In this document: positions 27,225-36,008 of the stretch, piece after piece
Layout: each line of letters starts with the position of its first letter
Numbering within the stretch: position 1 is the stretch's first letter
DNA from: Bdellovibrio sp. UBA4095
GTDB taxonomy: Bacteria; Bdellovibrionota; Bdellovibrionia; Bdellovibrionales; Bdellovibrionaceae
NCBI GenBank assembly: GCA_002381805.1
Contig: DFXZ01000004.1
Span: forward strand, 248,001 to 312,000
DNA length: 64,000 bases
Direction of reading: 5' to 3'
Position numbers and translations under genes: made by a program
The notes under the pieces: generated by a model
What the model saw: only the letters and a program-made list of their open reading frames with translations
Databases searched by the model: none
Told to the model about the DNA's origin: nothing

Positions 27225-27289
27225 AAGGGACTGCTCGGCGGTTCTGCTTAGAACAAAAGTCCCTTTCGGGAACCTAAACTGTTCCGAAA
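27225..27289 (-). other. Structured intergenic RNA segment (two stem-loops)
   Basis: Two inverted repeats fill the gap between two minus-strand small genes. One is AAGGGACT (27225-27232) with AGTCCCTT (27258-27265), enclosing a smaller GTTCT/AGAAC hairpin (27241-27254). The other is TTTCGG-G-AAC (27264-27273) with GTTCCGAAA (27281-27289). The two share two bases, so they compete slightly. No U run follows either on the minus strand. It may be an mRNA 3' end, a leader or a small RNA. Confidence 0.4.
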
Positions 27290-27301
27290 TTCCACATTTT
27301 A

Positions 27302-27646
27302 TTACTGATGACGAACGCAGCGAACTTCGACTAAACGATGATTATTGAACGGACTTACTGTCAAATTCGCTTCTTGGCCCTGTGATACATCAGTGATCAC
27401 ATAAGTAGTTGCTTCATTATGGACAACAGTCAAATTGATCACAGCATGTCCATTTGAAAAGCTTACGAAGCCTTTAACTGAACCCGACGGACTCTTGATG
27501 AATTGAGTGTTTTCTTCAGGCAATTCGACTGTCTTTGTAAGGTAAGAACCAGCCACAGCTTCCCCAATTGTACACTTCAAAGTTGCTGCGTAGGCAGAAG
27601 CTGACACCAACATCGTCGCCACTACGACAAAGATATTTTTAAACAT
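27302..27646 (-). CDS. Small secreted protein of unknown function
   Basis: A 114-residue protein with a clear Sec signal peptide (MFKNIFVVVATMLVSASAYA, cleavage after AYA) and a mature domain of about 94 residues that looks all-beta, with two cysteines (one just after the cleavage site in LKCTIGEA, one near the end in EVRCVRH) that could form a disulfide. AAGGAG lies 8 bases before the ATG. I do not recognise a family. Small Cys-paired periplasmic proteins like this are common in Bdellovibrio-type genomes. Confidence 0.75.
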   Translation of the reverse strand: MFKNIFVVVATMLVSASAYAATLKCTIGEAVAGSYLTKTVELPEENTQFIKSPSGSVKGFVSFSNGHAVINLTVVHNEATTYVITDVSQGQEANLTVSPFNNHRLVEVRCVRHQ

Positions 27647-27945
27647 GAGTATCTCCTTTAAGAATTAAATCACTTAGTGGTTTAGATCGAATTTGCCTTC
27701 CTGCCCAGTAGTGTTTTAATCTTCCAGAAATTTTTACAGACCACCTGTCACTCTACATTTTGAAATGGCCGCGTTATAATAACGAGCACACTCCGCTTTC
27801 CTAACGCCGTACTGTAAGCATCGATCAGTACTGAATTTTTTTCTAAACTGGTGACGAAAATAGGGAAAAACTCACCTTTCTCTGCAAAAATCGTCTCTAA
27901 AAGCTTGCCGGGGCACCGCATCCTCATATACCACAGCCCATCGAT
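27647..27945. other. Intergenic region between a secreted protein gene and mltF
   Basis: About 300 bases between divergent genes. It contains a good sigma-70-type promoter on the plus strand (see separate entry), a 13-base palindrome over its -10, and a leader of about 160 bases before mltF. A minus-strand reading frame of 73 codons within it has no ribosome site or family features. I see no RNA gene. Confidence 0.5.
27752..27780 (+). promoter_or_regulatory. Promoter for mltF
   Basis: -35 TCTACA (27752-27757, 4 of 6 to TTGACA), a 17-base spacer, and a perfect -10 TATAAT (27775-27780). The -10 lies inside a palindrome CGTTAT-A-ATAACG (27772-27784), so a repressor could sit on it. Confidence 0.6.
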
Positions 27946-29325
27946 ATGGCGACACTTGTAAGGTTTCAACAGAAATTCGGCCGCGCGCTCCTCGCTGGAG
28001 CTTTAGGGTTCACGACCATTGCTATGAATGGTTGTGATGCGATCTATTGGGATGAACAAGCAAGTTTGGCTCAGGTTCAAAAGAAAAATGAAATCGTCGT
28101 CCTAACAACAAAAAGCCCGCTTATATATAGTAAATCGAAAAAGGGAGATGCCTTCGGTATCGACTTTGATTTACTCGATGCTTTCGCCCGCTCTTATAAT
28201 ATCAAACTGAAGTTCATAACCCTGCCTGACGAAGAATCTGTGCTAAGAGCGCTTTCGAACGGTGAAGGCGATATCGCCGCGGCCAGATTAAGAACCCCCG
28301 CCCGTAGCAATGGTTTTCTAATTGGGCCTGCTTATGAAGAAACTTATCTAAGTCTCTACTGCAATAGAAAATACCGCATTCAAAATATTCAAGATCTGAA
28401 TAAGCGTAAGGTACTGATCCTTGCCAAGGACAACTATCAAGGACTTTCCCAACGGTTGGTTCAGCTTTCACCAAATGTCGAAGTCCAGGTTGTCGAGAAC
28501 ATCAAGGCCCAAGATCTACTTTCGCAGATCCAAGATAACCGTGCAGCCTGTGCCATAGCCGAAAACTTTGCCGGCGACTTCTACAGTCGATATCATAATA
28601 GAATCGAAAAAATCACCGGTTTGACAGAGCCGCACTCTCTAAGCTGGGTGCTCACTCCAGACAATCAAGATCTGCTGAACCTGATGCAGGCATGGTTTCA
28701 AAAAGCTTCTCGCAACGACGAAATCATGAGAGTTCTGGACCGTTATCGAGCCTACTTGGCTCAGCTCGATCAACAAGATATCGCTCGTTTTTTTAAAATG
28801 ATGCGCTCGACATTGCCAGCTTTCCGCAAGGACTTTAAGAAGGCTGCCCAGGCTCACAGATTGCCGTGGCAGTTGGTCGCATCCGTTGCCTACCAGGAGT
28901 CGCACTGGAATCCCGACGCTGTCAGTTTTACCGGTGTTCGCGGAGTCATGCAGTTGACTCTAGATACTGCGGCATTCGTAGGAATCGAAGATCGAACGGA
29001 CCCACAGCAGAGCATCTGGGGAGGCTCCAAATACCTGCGCTACCTTTTAAATAAAATGCCCTCTGATTTGAACTCTAAAGACCGCTTGGCATTAGCTCTC
29101 GCCGCTTACAATATTGGTTACGCCCACCTACGTGATGCTCAAAAACTGGCAGAGGAAATGGGTCGCAACCCGCACTCGTGGCGCCACTTACGAGAGATAT
29201 TACCTCTGCTTGCGAACCCTGACTATGCACCAAAACTGAAGTACGGCCCAGCACGGGGTTACGAGACCGTAGACTTCGTTGAACGGGTAAAATCTTTTTA
29301 TAATTTGATGAATGTCGCAAGCTAA
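27946..29325 (+). CDS. mltF: Membrane-bound lytic transglycosylase MltF
   Basis: A 459-residue periplasmic enzyme that cuts peptidoglycan glycan strands to give 1,6-anhydro-MurNAc ends. The N-terminus has a hydrophobic signal with a lipobox-like MNGC (Cys near residue 30). Residues about 50-270 form an SBP_bac_3 domain (GIDFDLLDAFARSYNIKLKF, GEGDIAAARLR), and about 295-440 an SLT domain with catalytic Glu in VAYQESHWNP, followed by GVRGVMQLT and LALAAYNIGYAHL. This order is diagnostic for MltF. A stop lies in frame shortly upstream and no strong ribosome site is visible. A terminator follows directly. Confidence 0.93.
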   Translation: MATLVRFQQKFGRALLAGALGFTTIAMNGCDAIYWDEQASLAQVQKKNEIVVLTTKSPLIYSKSKKGDAFGIDFDLLDAFARSYNIKLKFITLPDEESVLRALSNGEGDIAAARLRTPARSNGFLIGPAYEETYLSLYCNRKYRIQNIQDLNKRKVLILAKDNYQGLSQRLVQLSPNVEVQVVENIKAQDLLSQIQDNRAACAIAENFAGDFYSRYHNRIEKITGLTEPHSLSWVLTPDNQDLLNLMQAWFQKASRNDEIMRVLDRYRAYLAQLDQQDIARFFKMMRSTLPAFRKDFKKAAQAHRLPWQLVASVAYQESHWNPDAVSFTGVRGVMQLTLDTAAFVGIEDRTDPQQSIWGGSKYLRYLLNKMPSDLNSKDRLALALAAYNIGYAHLRDAQKLAEEMGRNPHSWRHLREILPLLANPDYAPKLKYGPARGYETVDFVERVKSFYNLMNVAS

Positions 29326-29355
29326 AGGCTTCAAGAAATCTTGAAGCCTTTTTTT
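29324..29355 (+). terminator. Rho-independent terminator after mltF
   Basis: A 12-bp perfect stem (AAAGGCTTCAAG 29324-29335 with CTTGAAGCCTTT 29340-29351), loop AAAT, and a run of seven T. It separates mltF from the convergent glmS. In the minus direction the stem is the same but the T run is short. Confidence 0.92.
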
Positions 29356-31240
29356 ATTCGACCGTTACGGACTTGGCGAGATTACGAGGTTGATCAACGT
29401 CGTATCCTAAATTGCTGGCCAAATGATAGGCCATTAGCTGCAAGGGTATCACTGACAAAACGGTGTTTGTTGTCCAGTGGGCTTTCGGAATCGCCAAATA
29501 GAATTCACTGATCTCGCGAAGCTTTTCATTGTCACCGGTCCCGATAGAAATGATTTTCCCACCGCGCGCTCGAGCTTCTTCCAAATTGCTGATTGTTTTC
29601 TCGTACAAGTGATCAGTGGGTGCCACCATTACGATTGCCATACGCTCGTCAATCAGAGCCAACGGTCCATGCTTCATCTCGCCAGCCGCATAACCTTCAG
29701 CGTGCATGTATGCCAGCTCTTTCAATTTAAGAGCTCCTTCCATGGCGATAGGAAAACTTGTCCCTCGGCCCATGTAGAGGAAACCACGATAAAGCTTGAG
29801 TTTACCTGCCGCTTCTTCGAAGTACTTGTCATAAGCCAAAACACCTTCCATTTGGCTAGGCAATGCCAAGAGAGAGGTGACGAGTTCTTTCTCTATCTTT
29901 TCGACCATGGCACCGCGTACTCTTGCTATAGCGATTGCTAAGCAGTTTAGGACCGCCAGGGTGCTTGTGAATGCTTTCGTAGAGGCAACACCAATTTCCG
30001 GCCCAGAGTTCATGTAGAGATGCCCATGGGCTTCTCGGTCAATAGTGGAGTTGCGCACGTTACAGATGCTTAGAGTGGTTGCGCCCATTTCTTTGGCCAT
30101 GCGAACCGCCGCCAAAGTGTCTGCAGTTTCACCACTTTGAGAAATCGTGATCACCAGGGTGTTTTTGGGAACAACTGGATTACGATAACGGAACTCACTG
30201 GCGATATCGACTTCAACTGGAACTTTTGCCAGTTGCTCGATCACATAGCGGCCCACCATTCCAGCGTAGAAACTTGTCCCGCAGGCTATGATAAATACGC
30301 GCTCGATTCTTTTGAAAACATCCTGCGTATCTTTCCAATCAGAATTCCGATCAAGCTCTTCGAGTTGCTGAACGGAAGCACCGCCAAATCCCAGATTCTT
30401 TAGTTGGACGGTAAAATTCTCTGGCTTCACATGTGGTTCAATAGCCGCTGCCACAGCCCGCGGTTGCTCATAAATTTCCTTAAGCATGTAATGAGCGTAA
30501 CCTTGCTTCTCGACCATTTCAGGATCCCAGTTTAGCTCCACAACTTTTTTAGTTATCGGAAAGCCATTGGCAGAAAAGAAGTCAACTTTATCGCCTTTAA
30601 TGGAAGCGATCTCACGATCATCAAGATAGACAAACTTTTTAGTATACTGGATCAGGGCCTGAACGTCGCTCGCGACAAAAACTTCTTTCTGCCCTAATCC
30701 CACGACAAGAGGCGGTCCGTCTTTAAACGCGACAAGACGATCTGGCTCTTGCTCCCACATAACAAGAATTGAAAAAGCTCCTCGTAATTTACCTAGCACT
30801 CTTTCGACCGCCTGAAAAAGGTCATTCGTAATTTCGACCTCATAGGCTATCAGATGAGCCACCAATTCACTGTCCGTATCAGAACTGATATCTGCGCCCC
30901 TCTGCAAAAGCTCCTCGCGAATATCTAGGTAGTTCTCAATAATTCCATTATGAACCAGGTTGATTCCTCGAACCTGATGGGGATGCGCATTTCTTTCTGA
31001 AGGCGCACCGTGCGTCGCCCAACGGGTATGTCCGATACCGATGTTGCCATCAAAGTTTTCAGCTTTAAGTTTATCTTCCAAAGCCTTCAGCTTTCCTTCA
31101 GCTCTTACTCGCTTGGTTTTTCCAGCATCCAGGATAGCAACCCCCGCGCTGTCATATCCGCGGTATTCCAATTTTTTAAGTCCACTTACAATGATGTCTT
31201 TAGGGCTTTGAGGTCCCAAATATCCAACGATACCGCACAT
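29354..31240 (-). CDS. glmS: Glutamine-fructose-6-phosphate aminotransferase GlmS
   Basis: A 628-residue enzyme making glucosamine-6-phosphate from fructose-6-phosphate and glutamine, the first step to UDP-GlcNAc for cell wall and LPS. The N-terminal MCGIVGYLG gives the catalytic Cys2 after Met removal, and GHTRWATHGAPSERNAHPH is the glutaminase motif. Two SIS domains follow (FIIACGTSFYAGMVGRYVIEQ and SQSGETADTLAA; then GRGTSFPIAMEGALKLKE), with the C-terminal DQPRNLAKSVTVE. Eight bases separate it from upstream glmU. No glmS ribozyme-like leader is expected or seen. Confidence 0.96.
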   Translation of the reverse strand: MCGIVGYLGPQSPKDIIVSGLKKLEYRGYDSAGVAILDAGKTKRVRAEGKLKALEDKLKAENFDGNIGIGHTRWATHGAPSERNAHPHQVRGINLVHNGIIENYLDIREELLQRGADISSDTDSELVAHLIAYEVEITNDLFQAVERVLGKLRGAFSILVMWEQEPDRLVAFKDGPPLVVGLGQKEVFVASDVQALIQYTKKFVYLDDREIASIKGDKVDFFSANGFPITKKVVELNWDPEMVEKQGYAHYMLKEIYEQPRAVAAAIEPHVKPENFTVQLKNLGFGGASVQQLEELDRNSDWKDTQDVFKRIERVFIIACGTSFYAGMVGRYVIEQLAKVPVEVDIASEFRYRNPVVPKNTLVITISQSGETADTLAAVRMAKEMGATTLSICNVRNSTIDREAHGHLYMNSGPEIGVASTKAFTSTLAVLNCLAIAIARVRGAMVEKIEKELVTSLLALPSQMEGVLAYDKYFEEAAGKLKLYRGFLYMGRGTSFPIAMEGALKLKELAYMHAEGYAAGEMKHGPLALIDERMAIVMVAPTDHLYEKTISNLEEARARGGKIISIGTGDNEKLREISEFYLAIPKAHWTTNTVLSVIPLQLMAYHLASNLGYDVDQPRNLAKSVTVE

Positions 31241-31248
31241 AATTTCAC

Positions 31249-32643
31249 CTATTCTTGAGAGCTTTCTGAAGAGCCCTTTGGAGTATAATTTTCTTTAATA
31301 AACTGTTTTCCGCGAGCCACGGCCAGAGCCTTGGCAGGCACATCTTTTGTGATGGTCGAACCTGAGCCAATAAGCGCGTCATCGCCGATCACGATAGGGG
31401 CGACAAACTGGGTATCACTCCCAACGAACACTCGGTCACCAATTTTCGTCTTATATTTCTTTTTATCAGCCGCATAGTTGCAAGTTATAGTTCCGCAACC
31501 AATATTAACTTCCTCGCCAATCTCCGCATCACCTAAATAAGTTAAGTGACCAGCTTTGGACTTCTTTCCGAACTTCACCTTCTTCATTTCCACAAAGTTA
31601 CCCACATGAGCTTCTTCGAAGATTTCTGTTTCCGGGCGCAGACGAGCATAAGGACCTACAGTAACTTTATTGTGCAGCTTGGTACTTTCCAAATAGCTGC
31701 CGCCGCGAACTTGAACACTGTCACCAATTTGGGAATCAGAAATAAACGCATTCGACTCGATAACTGAAAAGGATCCAATTTTGCTGCGCCCCCGAATGAA
31801 CACATTTGGGTAAATCACTGTTCCCGGCCCGATTTCGACAGATTCTTCGATATAAGCGGTGCGCGGGTCGATCATCAAGACGCCTTCTTCCATCAAGCGA
31901 AGAGCTTTGCGTTTAAACAACATTTTAGTCGCTCTTGCGAGCTCGGCCTGAGTGTTAACTCCCACTGCCACCTTTTCCGAGGCTTTGATTGCTTGAACCT
32001 TGCACTGATCCTGGATGCAGAGGGAAATCAAATCTGTGATGTAAAATTCTTTCTTTGCGTTGTTGTCCTGAATTTTTGGCAGATACTCAGCAAGTACAGA
32101 AGATTTGGCGATATAAATGCCCGTGTTGATTTCACGAATTCTAAGTGCATCTGCGGAAGCATCTTTGGCCTCTACGATAGCCATCAGGTCACCTTTATGA
32201 CGAATGATGCGACCGAAATCTCCTGGGTTCTTTACTTCGGCAGTCACAACGGCGAGATCACAACGTTCATCCCGAAAAATTCTGACGAAATCTTTAATGT
32301 CAGAAGCTTCAATTAACGGATGATCTCCATTCATAATAATAACAAGACCTTCGATTGTTTCCGGTTTTGCGCAGCGAACTGCGTGGGCGGTGCCAAGCTG
32401 CTCTTCTTGAGGATAGGTCGCAACTCCCATGGGCTCTACGACTTGCCGGACCAAGGCTTGGCCATGACCAACAACGACTCGAATCTCTGCCGCCCCTGCT
32501 TGTTTAGAAGCCTGAATCACCTTTTCAATCATTGGTCTTCCCGCTACTGGATGAAGAACTTTAGGAAGCGGCGATTTCATGCGCGTGCCTTTGCCGGCTG
32601 CGAGAGCTATAACAGTCAGTTTATCGGAATTATTTTCTGGCAT
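31249..32643 (-). CDS. glmU: Bifunctional N-acetyltransferase/uridylyltransferase GlmU
   Basis: A 464-residue bifunctional enzyme: acetylates glucosamine-1-phosphate and then makes UDP-GlcNAc. The N-terminal pyrophosphorylase has LAAGKGTRMKSPLPKVLH (about 14-31) and EEQLGTAHAV. The C-terminal left-handed beta helix (about 260-450) shows hexapeptide repeats and the active-site stretch NFVEMKKVKFGKKSKAGHLTYLGDAEIG. First gene of a glmU-glmS operon. TAAGGA lies 9 bases before the ATG. Confidence 0.96.
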   Translation of the reverse strand: MPENNSDKLTVIALAAGKGTRMKSPLPKVLHPVAGRPMIEKVIQASKQAGAAEIRVVVGHGQALVRQVVEPMGVATYPQEEQLGTAHAVRCAKPETIEGLVIIMNGDHPLIEASDIKDFVRIFRDERCDLAVVTAEVKNPGDFGRIIRHKGDLMAIVEAKDASADALRIREINTGIYIAKSSVLAEYLPKIQDNNAKKEFYITDLISLCIQDQCKVQAIKASEKVAVGVNTQAELARATKMLFKRKALRLMEEGVLMIDPRTAYIEESVEIGPGTVIYPNVFIRGRSKIGSFSVIESNAFISDSQIGDSVQVRGGSYLESTKLHNKVTVGPYARLRPETEIFEEAHVGNFVEMKKVKFGKKSKAGHLTYLGDAEIGEEVNIGCGTITCNYAADKKKYKTKIGDRVFVGSDTQFVAPIVIGDDALIGSGSTITKDVPAKALAVARGKQFIKENYTPKGSSESSQE

Positions 32644-32698
32644 GGAGTATTCCTTATAAAAGCTTTTCTTCTCTGAAAAAAACAGGCTTAATTATCTC

Positions 32699-33388
32699 AT
32701 GCAAGGAAAAATAATTCACCAAACTTCTTGGGCAAAGACCGCATCGGAGACGCCGATCGCTCTGTATAAAAAATCACACAGTTTGAGTGAATCTGCGGAG
32801 CGCCCTGTTTTGTTTATTGGCGGCGTCCATGGTGACGAGCCCGAAGGAGTCATCCTTGCCAACGAACTGCTGCTCTGGCTGCAGGAAAATGAAATAATAC
32901 AAACCGAAAGAATTCGGCCCTGGCTTCTTATCCCCTGTATAAATCCCGACGGTTACTCGCGTGCTCAGAGGTGTAATGGGCAAGGAGTCGATCTCAACCG
33001 AAATTTCCCCAGCAGAGACTGGAGTCCTGAGTGTAAGGCACCACGCTATTATCCAGGCCCTTCGCCGGGAAGCGAGCTGGAAGTTCAGGCTTTGACAAAA
33101 CTCATTGAGGACGAAAAGCCACAACTCATAGTACACTTTCATTCATGGGAGCCATGCGTTGTTTACACAGGCGCCCCTGGAAAAGAAGCCGCTGAGCTTA
33201 TCGCCGAAGGAACGGGTTACCCGGCCCGTGAAGACATAGGTTACCCGACACCTGGGAGTTTGGGACAGTACGGATGGTTGGAACATCAAGTTCCTGTCAT
33301 TTGTGTCGAAGCTCAAGAGCATAGCGAACTTTCAACCGTCTGGCCCCGTTTCGCCGCAGGGTTGAAGGCCTTCCTCATGAGGAGATAG
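32699..33388 (+). CDS. M14-family zinc carboxypeptidase (MpaA-like)
   Basis: A 229-residue compact M14 metallopeptidase. Zinc ligands are visible: HxxE in GGVHGDEPEG (His near residue 41, Glu near 44) and the distal His in IVHFHSWEP. The substrate-binding NPDGYSRAQRCNGQGVDLNRNFPS motif and the catalytic Glu in VICVEAQEH complete the set. Length and lack of signal peptide fit MpaA-type enzymes, which cleave the gamma-D-Glu-diaminopimelate bond of murein peptides in the cytoplasm. That substrate is an inference. It diverges from glmU and lies 4 bases before the HAD gene. Confidence 0.85.
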   Translation: MQGKIIHQTSWAKTASETPIALYKKSHSLSESAERPVLFIGGVHGDEPEGVILANELLLWLQENEIIQTERIRPWLLIPCINPDGYSRAQRCNGQGVDLNRNFPSRDWSPECKAPRYYPGPSPGSELEVQALTKLIEDEKPQLIVHFHSWEPCVVYTGAPGKEAAELIAEGTGYPAREDIGYPTPGSLGQYGWLEHQVPVICVEAQEHSELSTVWPRFAAGLKAFLMRR

Positions 33389-33392
33389 CAGG

Positions 33393-34076
33393 ATGGGAAA
33401 ATATAAATCTCTCGCGTTCGATTTGGACGACACCTTGCTGGACACTTCCAGTCTTCTGGTTCCTCTCGCCTCACAACGTGCCTGTGAAGCAATGATTGCG
33501 GCCGGTCTTAAATGCAATCTTGAAGAATGCATGAAGGCCCGCCAGGAAATGGCTTCTCATCTGTCGCACACTGAAATCTTCACGCAAATTGTCGAGCGCT
33601 TCGGGTCTCCGCAAAAAGGCAAAGCTATTCATGATGCCTTAGAAAGCTTCTACAACCCTGAAGTGCCCTCGGTTTTGCCTCTGATGCCTGGCGCCACTGA
33701 AAACCTGCTGAATTTGAAATCGAAATACAATTTGTATTTAGTGACTGCGGGTTCGCTGGCTTCACAAATTGAAAAAATCAAAGCTCTGCAAATAGAGAAG
33801 TTCTTTAAAAAAATATATATTCTGAATGGCTTCATTGGTGAAAAAAAGGAGCTCGCTTTCCGTGATATTCTTATGAACGAATCGCACGATCCCGAAAGCC
33901 TTTTAAGCATTGGCAACAGACTTTCCAGTGAAATTCGAGATGGGAAGCGCATTGGAGCCGATACTTGTTATTTTGCTCACGGTGAACACGTCGGAGAAAA
34001 ACCCGTGCACCCTGAAGACAACCCAGACTTCACAGTGCTTCACCATAAGGACCTGATCCCGACATGCGGTCTTTGA
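33393..34076 (+). CDS. HAD-family hydrolase
   Basis: A 227-residue haloacid dehalogenase-type phosphatase. Motif I is LAFDLDDTLLD (nucleophile D11 area), motif II the YLVTAG Thr, motif III the Lys in GEKKELAF, and motif IV the region SIGNRLSSEIRDGKRIGADT (with Asp replacing the more usual GDxxxxD pattern partly by GNRLSSEI). A helical cap lies at about 20-90. The substrate is unknown. It follows the carboxypeptidase by 4 bases and overlaps the sensor kinase by 13 bases, so the three form one operon. Its ATG has AGGAT upstream. Confidence 0.82.
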   Translation: MGKYKSLAFDLDDTLLDTSSLLVPLASQRACEAMIAAGLKCNLEECMKARQEMASHLSHTEIFTQIVERFGSPQKGKAIHDALESFYNPEVPSVLPLMPGATENLLNLKSKYNLYLVTAGSLASQIEKIKALQIEKFFKKIYILNGFIGEKKELAFRDILMNESHDPESLLSIGNRLSSEIRDGKRIGADTCYFAHGEHVGEKPVHPEDNPDFTVLHHKDLIPTCGL

Positions 34077-35920
34077 AAGCCAGCTTTCTTTTAATTGGTC
34101 CTTGGGAATCCCGCCTGCAAGAGCTCGGTGCGCACATTGCCTCTGATCTGCAGCAAGCTTTTCACTGGGTCCAGGACTCCGCCTATGACGTCGTTGCGCT
34201 CTCGATCACCATCATTCTTGGTAAGAAGTTTCAGGACTTCTATGACGGCATTAAAGAAATATCTCCAGCCACTCAATTTATTGCGGTCGTCCCACCTGGC
34301 TTTTCTCCGAATCAACTAGCTCGATTGCATGAGGATTATTCCTTTATCAGAATTATCACAAGCTATACCGACAAAGACCTCGAAAGCCATCTTTTCTCTG
34401 CCTTAGAGGACGCCAACCAACGCAAGCAAGATGAAAACCTGGCCTTGCTGATCCGCGAGCAGACTGCACAGTTAAAACGCTTGCAGATCGAACTGGAAGA
34501 ACGTGTGCAAAAGAGGACCCGCTTTCTCACAGAGGCGCGAAGAAAACTTTTCTTTACGAATTCCCGTATCGAAGGGTTTAAGAAAGCCCTGCTCGCTGTC
34601 CACCAAGCAAGTTCCGTCGGAGAAATCGAACAACTGCTGAACGATTCTTTAGCGGCTACGGTTCAAACTTCCTGGATTCGGCTTTTTTTTCACCCGCAGG
34701 ACGAACTCTTTGCCAAGCAAGTGCAAAATCAATTGAACTTTACTCAGTTGCAAGTTCCTCTTTTTCGGCAGCATGAAAAAGTTGGATCCATTTTTTTCTT
34801 AAGAGCACCCGAACATCCCTTTAGTAAAGAAGAAAGCAATTTCCTGAATCGCGTGGCTGAAGCCGTCGCCCTTGCTTTGGACAGAATTCAGAAATTAAAA
34901 GAGTCGGAAGATCTGAAAGAGCAATGGGAGGCGACCTTCAACTCAATGTCAGATCCGGTGGTTATGATCGACACCAATTACGATATCATTCAATCGAACC
35001 GCGCGCTGCCCTCCTCTTCAAATGAAGGCGAAAAAGACACTCACTCCCGCAAGTGCTATAAAGTTCTATATAATCGCGACGAGCCTTGCCCAGGCTGCCA
35101 GCGGGGATCTAACTTCCGAGTTCAGTCCAAAGACCTCGTACCCCGAACGTTCGAAGTCTATAGCCAAAGCCTCTCCCTGGATTCGGAGAAGCCACTGGTT
35201 TTTGTAAACCTCTATCACGACATCACCCATCAGTTGAAAATGGAAAAGCAAATTTTAGAGTCAGCAAAAATGGCTGAACTGGGAACCATTGGTTCCTCGA
35301 TAGCACATGAGCTGAATAACCCACTTGGGGGAATCCTTTCATTCACTCAATTGATCAAGATGGACATGGATCCTCAACACCCTCTTTATCCAGACATCGT
35401 CGAGATGGAAGAAGGCGTTCAACGCTGCAAAGAGATCGTGCAAAATCTTTTAGGTTTCACACGGAATCCAAATGCCGATCAGGTGGGTGAATTAAGTCTT
35501 AAAGAAGTTTGCCAAAGAGCTCTGAAAATCGTTGAACTTCAAACGAAGTCCAAAGGCATTCGTGTGCAACTGCATTTCCCGGCCGAAGAGATTTTCATGT
35601 TAGGTCATCTGAATCTTTTGGCCCAAGCTTTGAAGAATCTGCTGCAAAATTCAATAGACCATCTAAGCGACAGAAGCCGCCATGAGAAAGGTTTCCGAGG
35701 AAGTCTCGACATCGAGCTTTCGACTCAGGTCGAGTCTGCTTATGTTTTCATCAAGGACAATGGAACCTTGGAAAAAAACCCAAGTCTTCCCATAGGCTTA
35801 GGCGTCTCAGTGGCATCTCAGATTCTGCGTGATCACGAGGCCGAGCTCGAATTCTCGACCACAGAAGCGGGTGAAAACCTGGCAAAAATTTCCTTCTCTC
35901 GTCTAGTTTTACGGTCCTGA
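34064..35920 (+). CDS. Soluble multi-domain sensor histidine kinase with pseudo-receiver, GAF and PAS
   Basis: A 618-residue kinase without membrane segments. Residues 1-115 resemble a response-regulator receiver, but the phosphoacceptor position reads VVALSI instead of a LD motif, so it is likely a pseudo-receiver. A coiled coil follows (115-165), a GAF-like domain (about 165-280), then a PAS domain (about 288-392) with a cysteine motif CYKVLYNRDEPCPGC (C331, C342, C345). The DHp His is H415 in IAHELNNPLGG, and a HATPase domain has an N-box NLLQNSIDHL and a shortened G1 region (KDNGTLEKNPSLPIGLGVSV). The partner is probably the NtrC-type regulator encoded next. The signal is unknown; the Cys motif could bind metal or sense redox. 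Confidence 0.86.
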   Translation: MRSLKASFLLIGPWESRLQELGAHIASDLQQAFHWVQDSAYDVVALSITIILGKKFQDFYDGIKEISPATQFIAVVPPGFSPNQLARLHEDYSFIRIITSYTDKDLESHLFSALEDANQRKQDENLALLIREQTAQLKRLQIELEERVQKRTRFLTEARRKLFFTNSRIEGFKKALLAVHQASSVGEIEQLLNDSLAATVQTSWIRLFFHPQDELFAKQVQNQLNFTQLQVPLFRQHEKVGSIFFLRAPEHPFSKEESNFLNRVAEAVALALDRIQKLKESEDLKEQWEATFNSMSDPVVMIDTNYDIIQSNRALPSSSNEGEKDTHSRKCYKVLYNRDEPCPGCQRGSNFRVQSKDLVPRTFEVYSQSLSLDSEKPLVFVNLYHDITHQLKMEKQILESAKMAELGTIGSSIAHELNNPLGGILSFTQLIKMDMDPQHPLYPDIVEMEEGVQRCKEIVQNLLGFTRNPNADQVGELSLKEVCQRALKIVELQTKSKGIRVQLHFPAEEIFMLGHLNLLAQALKNLLQNSIDHLSDRSRHEKGFRGSLDIELSTQVESAYVFIKDNGTLEKNPSLPIGLGVSVASQILRDHEAELEFSTTEAGENLAKISFSRLVLRS

Positions 35921-35940
35921 AACACTTGTTGGGCGCGGAT

Positions 35941-35962
35941 TTTTTGACAGTCCCGTCAAAAA
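35941..35962. promoter_or_regulatory. Inverted repeat over the -35 of the NtrC-type gene
   Basis: TTTTTGAC (35941-35948) and GTCAAAAA (35955-35962) form a perfect 8-bp inverted repeat with a 6-base centre. It covers the -35 hexamer, so it is a candidate operator, possibly for autoregulation. Confidence 0.45.
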
Positions 35963-35973
35963 CAAACTATCCT
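35944..35973 (+). promoter_or_regulatory. Promoter for the NtrC-type regulator
   Basis: A perfect -35 TTGACA (35944-35949), an 18-base spacer and -10 TATCCT (35968-35973, 4 of 6), 35 bases before the chosen start. It suggests the regulator is also transcribed apart from the kinase. Confidence 0.55.
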
Positions 35974-36008
35974 GATCGAAGAACGAACCCACCATGGAAG
36001 GAAGGTTC

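Noticed and set aside
27748..27969. A 73-codon minus-strand frame before mltF
   Set aside because: It overlaps the mltF start, crosses the mltF promoter, has no good ribosome site and looks like no family.
29477..29941. A 154-codon plus-strand frame
   Set aside because: It lies wholly inside glmS on the opposite strand and has no independent support.
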